From: Caldalkalibacillus mannanilyticus JCM 10596
GTDB taxonomy: Bacteria > Bacillota > Bacilli > Caldalkalibacillales > JCM-10596
Direction of reading: 5' to 3'
NCBI RefSeq assembly: GCF_000615945.1
Contig: NZ_BAMO01000047.1
Coordinates: 1 to 36,646 of the forward strand
DNA: 36,646 nucleotides
Part shown: one piece after another, positions 34,663 to 36,646 of the stretch
Numbering within the stretch: position 1 is the stretch's first letter
How the letters are laid out: each line of letters begins with the position of its first letter
Position numbers and translations under genes: made by a program
The notes under the pieces: generated by a model
What the model saw: the letters and a program-made list of their open reading frames with translations, nothing else
Told to the model about the DNA's origin: nothing
Database searches by the model: none

Positions 34663-35379
34663 TTATGCATTCCTATCCAACATCGCTGGTATATTGATTT
34701 CTTTAACACATGATGCTTTTGACAGATTAGCTACCGTCTTTACCAATGAAACGATATCCTGAACGGGAATTCTCTTGCCTTTATAGGTGGTTAATACCTT
34801 TTCTAAGCCTTCCTCATAAGGTATTGTTGCTGCGATATTACCGGGGTTTATACACGTTACACCTATCTCATATTTCCTTAGATTCTCACGCAAGGAATTA
34901 CCAATGCCACGCATCCCGAATTTAGAAGCCACATACGTCACTTGTTTACTTTCGTTATTTTCAATACCATCAGCAGATCCTATCAAAATAATCTTAGCAT
35001 TCTCCGATTTTTTTAAATTTGGAAGTAATTTTTGAGTACAAAGGATGGCAGACGTTGTATTTACATGCATGATGTTTGTGATATCTTTAGGATCATCTTT
35101 CTCAAAATCATAATGATCTTCAAACCCTTCTTTCTCCCATATCCCTGCATTATATATGAGAACATCAATCGGTTCATCTTTCATTGCATCAGCAATATGA
35201 TTACTTGCAGTACTTAGTGATAAGTCAGCCTCAATCCAATATCTATGGACGCCATCATTCAGAGCCAAACTCACAGGACGGCTCCTAGAAACCATCCAAA
35301 CATGATCTCCTTTCTCGGGTAGCCCTTTTACGAAGGCATCTCCTAATCCTTTACTGGCACCTAATACTACAAAATTCAT
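34663..35379 (-). CDS. Short-chain dehydrogenase/reductase
   Basis: An NAD(P)-dependent Rossmann-fold oxidoreductase of 238 residues: nucleotide-binding GASKGLG (7-13), NAG (77-79), catalytic Ser136 in LIGSADG, and Tyr149/Lys153 in YVASK. INPGNIAATIPYEEG is the usual segment after the active site. Starts at the ATG of MNFVVLGASKGLG (35379), 7 bases after GGGGGG; an ATG directly before it is equally possible, and the frame opens at 35403. It is convergent with the peroxiredoxin gene (32-bp gap). The substrate is unknown. Confidence 0.88.
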   Translation of the reverse strand: MNFVVLGASKGLGDAFVKGLPEKGDHVWMVSRSRPVSLALNDGVHRYWIEADLSLSTASNHIADAMKDEPIDVLIYNAGIWEKEGFEDHYDFEKDDPKDITNIMHVNTTSAILCTQKLLPNLKKSENAKIILIGSADGIENNESKQVTYVASKFGMRGIGNSLRENLRKYEIGVTCINPGNIAATIPYEEGLEKVLTTYKGKRIPVQDIVSLVKTVANLSKASCVKEINIPAMLDRNA

Positions 35380-35592
35380 CATGTTTCCCCCCATTTTTAA
35401 CAAAAAGTAAGTTTCAGCATTTTAATCTACCCATACTATAACATCTAATATTTAGGCTAAACCTCAATAAAAAGGCTGATGTTTCCCTCTAACTTTAGAC
35501 TGATAATGACATACCTTTTGCTAGTAACTCATCTCTTCCATTGGATAGAGAACTACTTCTCCTAATCTTGTGGTTCTCATTCTTTTAGACAT

Positions 35593-35628
35593 AAAAAACA
35601 CCCCTTTAGATAACCATATCTAAAGGGG
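35593..35628 (-). terminator. Rho-independent terminator
   Basis: A perfect 12-bp stem, CCCCTTTAGATA (35601-35612) and TATCTAAAGGGG (35617-35628), followed on the minus strand by TGTTTTTT. It probably ends the transcript of the hypothetical gene at 35757-36295. Confidence 0.85.
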
Positions 35629-35658
35629 TAAAACAGTTTAACTTTTTATAAGCATCGC

Positions 35659-35702
35659 AACTTTATTTCAAAGCCACAACACTGTAGCTTTGAAATAAAG
35701 TT
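35659..35702. repeat. 16-bp perfect inverted repeat
   Basis: AACTTTATTTCAAAGC (35659-35674) and GCTTTGAAATAAAGTT (35687-35702) with a 12-base spacer. There is no U-tail on either side, so it is not a standard terminator. It could be an mRNA 3'-end hairpin, a protein-binding site or a mobile-element end. Confidence 0.6.
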
Positions 35703-35756
35703 TGATCAAAAGTGAGCTGCAAGCGTTGATTTTACAATAGAAGAAACCCACTCATT

Positions 35757-36295
35757 TTAGTCTTCGATTATCAGGAAATTCTCATGGTTGTATCGTATAA
35801 AATCACTTATTCTCTTAATAGTAAGACGAGCTGTTTCATTAAACTTGATATGCAAAGGATTAATTGATTCTGAAAGTTCCCCAGTACTGTCAAGATCCTC
35901 ACGTGTAACAGCAAACTTCTCTAAAGTATTGGGACAATTATATTTTTTAAGAACTAATTCAGTTTCTTCTAGGAGCAGATACATGGGCTCTTCCCCAAAA
36001 TACTGTAATCCAGTTTTGATTGCTGACCAAATTTTAGGTTGGGCAATAAAATAGGCACTCCACCAATAGAACTCACACTTTGATTCAATTGCATGATCAT
36101 AATATACATGAAATACAAACAAGCTTTCTGTCCAGTGGTTAGCTCTTTATAAAAAAGTTCTTTTGATATGGAACTATTTTCTGGTTGTTTAGCCATTCTT
36201 TTTTTATACTCCAGAATCAACGGTTTAAAACAAGCATTAAGCAAGGCTTCATCAGCTAAGAAATCGAACTCTTGTTTTTTAATATGAATTATCAT
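35757..36295 (-). pseudogene. Conserved hypothetical protein, one frame break
   Basis: The N-terminal part, MIIHIKKQEFDFLADEALLN up to ELTTGQKACL, and the C-terminal part, FVFHVYYDHAIESKCEFYWW to the end in DFIRYNHENFLIIED, lie in different frames. They join as TTGQKALFVFHVYYDHAIES if one T is added in GCTTGTTTG on the minus strand (site 36121-36122). The reconstructed protein has about 180 residues, is soluble and helical, and has conserved-looking segments WWSAYFIAQPKIWSAIKTGL and NETARLTIKRISDFIRYN. It resembles hypothetical proteins of Bacillus, but I know no function. The ATG at 36295 follows AAGGAG by about 9 bases. A terminator lies downstream. Confidence 0.65.
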
Positions 36296-36423
36296 CAATT
36301 ATCACTCCTTAAATCAATATACAGTGATTAGAAAAAGAATCGGTGTAGTATATACAATACTTTACAGTCCTTTTTAATAAAGAGGATTCAGTATTATCCT
36401 TAACTTACGTTTCCGTGTTTTGT

Positions 36424-36646
36424 TGTGTAGACGTCAAGCCTAATTTTACACTTTTTGCTCATTTCCTTTTTACACTTCTGCTGAAAATATGCTCATTCGA
36501 TTTCTCATACGATGACTTTCCTCATCCTCTCTACCATGAATGACTTCCACTCGATGGAGTAACCGATCCAAAATGGCTGTCGTAATGCTTGATCTCCAAT
36601 TAAATTCCCCCATTCATCTGGACTTTTATTCGAAGTCAGGATAATC
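36424..36646. mobile_element. End of an IS21-family insertion sequence (partial)
   Basis: The element runs off the right edge. Its outer end appears to begin at TGTGTAGACGTC (from 36424). Inside, TTTTACACTT is repeated (about 36434-36443 and 36468-36477), as expected for the multiple transposase-binding repeats at IS21-family ends. The istB reading frame fills the rest. The exact tip and target duplication cannot be set from this side alone. Confidence 0.6.
36470..36646 (-). pseudogene. istB: IstB-like ATPase helper of IS21 family, C-terminal fragment with frame break
   Basis: Minus-strand sequence entering from the right edge reads IILTSNKSPDEWGNLIGDQ in one frame and ITTAILDRLLHRVEVIHGRE in another, ending HRMRNRMSIFSAEV and a stop at 36470-36472. 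TSNKSPDEWG and AILDRLLHR are hallmarks of IstB, the AAA+ DnaA-like helper protein of IS21 transposition. One A more at 36589-36590 would join the two parts as GDQSITTAILDR. The 5' part and the transposase gene istA lie outside the window. Confidence 0.82.

Larger units (their letters stand above)
35404..35756. other. Gene-poor stretch with hairpins
   Basis: About 350 bp without a supported gene. It holds a terminator (35593-35628) and a 16-bp inverted repeat (35659-35702). A 23-codon minus-strand frame at 35521-35592 (begins MSKRMRTTRLGEVV) lies just past the terminator. It may be a remnant of a longer gene but has no further support. Confidence 0.5.

Noticed and set aside
35521..35592. 23-codon minus-strand frame starting MSKRMRTTRLGEVV
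   Set aside because: It lies after a terminator and is too short to support. It is mentioned only as a possible remnant.
1..36646. CRISPR arrays, tRNA, rRNA, or a phage region
   Set aside because: No regularly spaced direct repeats, cloverleaf-like sequences, rRNA segments or phage structural genes were seen.

Overview
The window looks like a chromosomal segment of a low- to mid-GC Gram-positive bacterium of the Bacillales. Strong GGAGG-type ribosome binding sites, sigma-A promoters, Fur boxes, U-tailed terminators, a lantibiotic-type ABC transporter, and YerD-, YfnB- and YdbS-like genes all fit, and Brevibacillus or Paenibacillaceae is plausible. The species is inferred and not shown. Almost all genes lie on the minus strand, so transcription runs right to left.

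Left part (1-14 kb). After the 3' end of an unknown plus-strand gene lies a 190-nt nested inverted-repeat element (172-360) and a two-way terminator. Next, in transcription order, come an OmpR-type regulator, a HAMP histidine kinase and an HtrA protease, a CssRS/HtrA-like envelope-stress set. Further upstream are a damaged M2-type zinc peptidase, a HAD phosphatase followed by an AraC/GyrI-like regulator, and a two-component system followed by a LanFEG/BcrAB-like antimicrobial-peptide ABC transporter whose promoter carries a perfect 10-bp direct repeat. A small membrane protein, a decayed YdbS/YdbT PH-domain locus and a secreted phospholipase A2 follow.

Centre (14.4-29.8 kb). This is an iron-acquisition locus. 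A Fur-controlled eight-gene operon (25476 down to 14435) encodes a cyanophycin-synthetase-like ATP-grasp ligase, a 2,4-diaminobutyrate aminotransferase, an MFS exporter, two IucA/IucC synthetases, an SbnG-like citrate synthase, an SbnH-like PLP decarboxylase and a third IucA/IucC synthetase. The block exporter-NIS-NIS-SbnG-SbnH has the order of Staphylococcus sbnD-E-F-G-H, but sbnA/sbnB (L-Dap supply) are replaced by diaminobutyrate supply plus an ATP-grasp ligase. The likely product is a citrate siderophore related to staphyloferrin B. Upstream lie a ferric-siderophore binding lipoprotein, two FecCD permeases and an AraC regulator, also with Fur boxes. No cognate ATPase is present.

Right part (29.9-36.6 kb). 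Here are a YerD-like glutamate-synthase-domain protein with a small coiled-coil protein gene before it, an MFS transporter divergent from a LysR regulator, a 1-Cys-type peroxiredoxin, a short-chain dehydrogenase, a conserved hypothetical gene, and the end of an IS21-family element (istB) at the window edge.

A striking property is the number of single-base frame breaks (at least 13) in otherwise well-conserved genes, mostly base losses in short homopolymers, plus one in-frame TAG. Uncorrected sequencing indels are the simplest reading. Broken genes are given here with full reconstructed extents.
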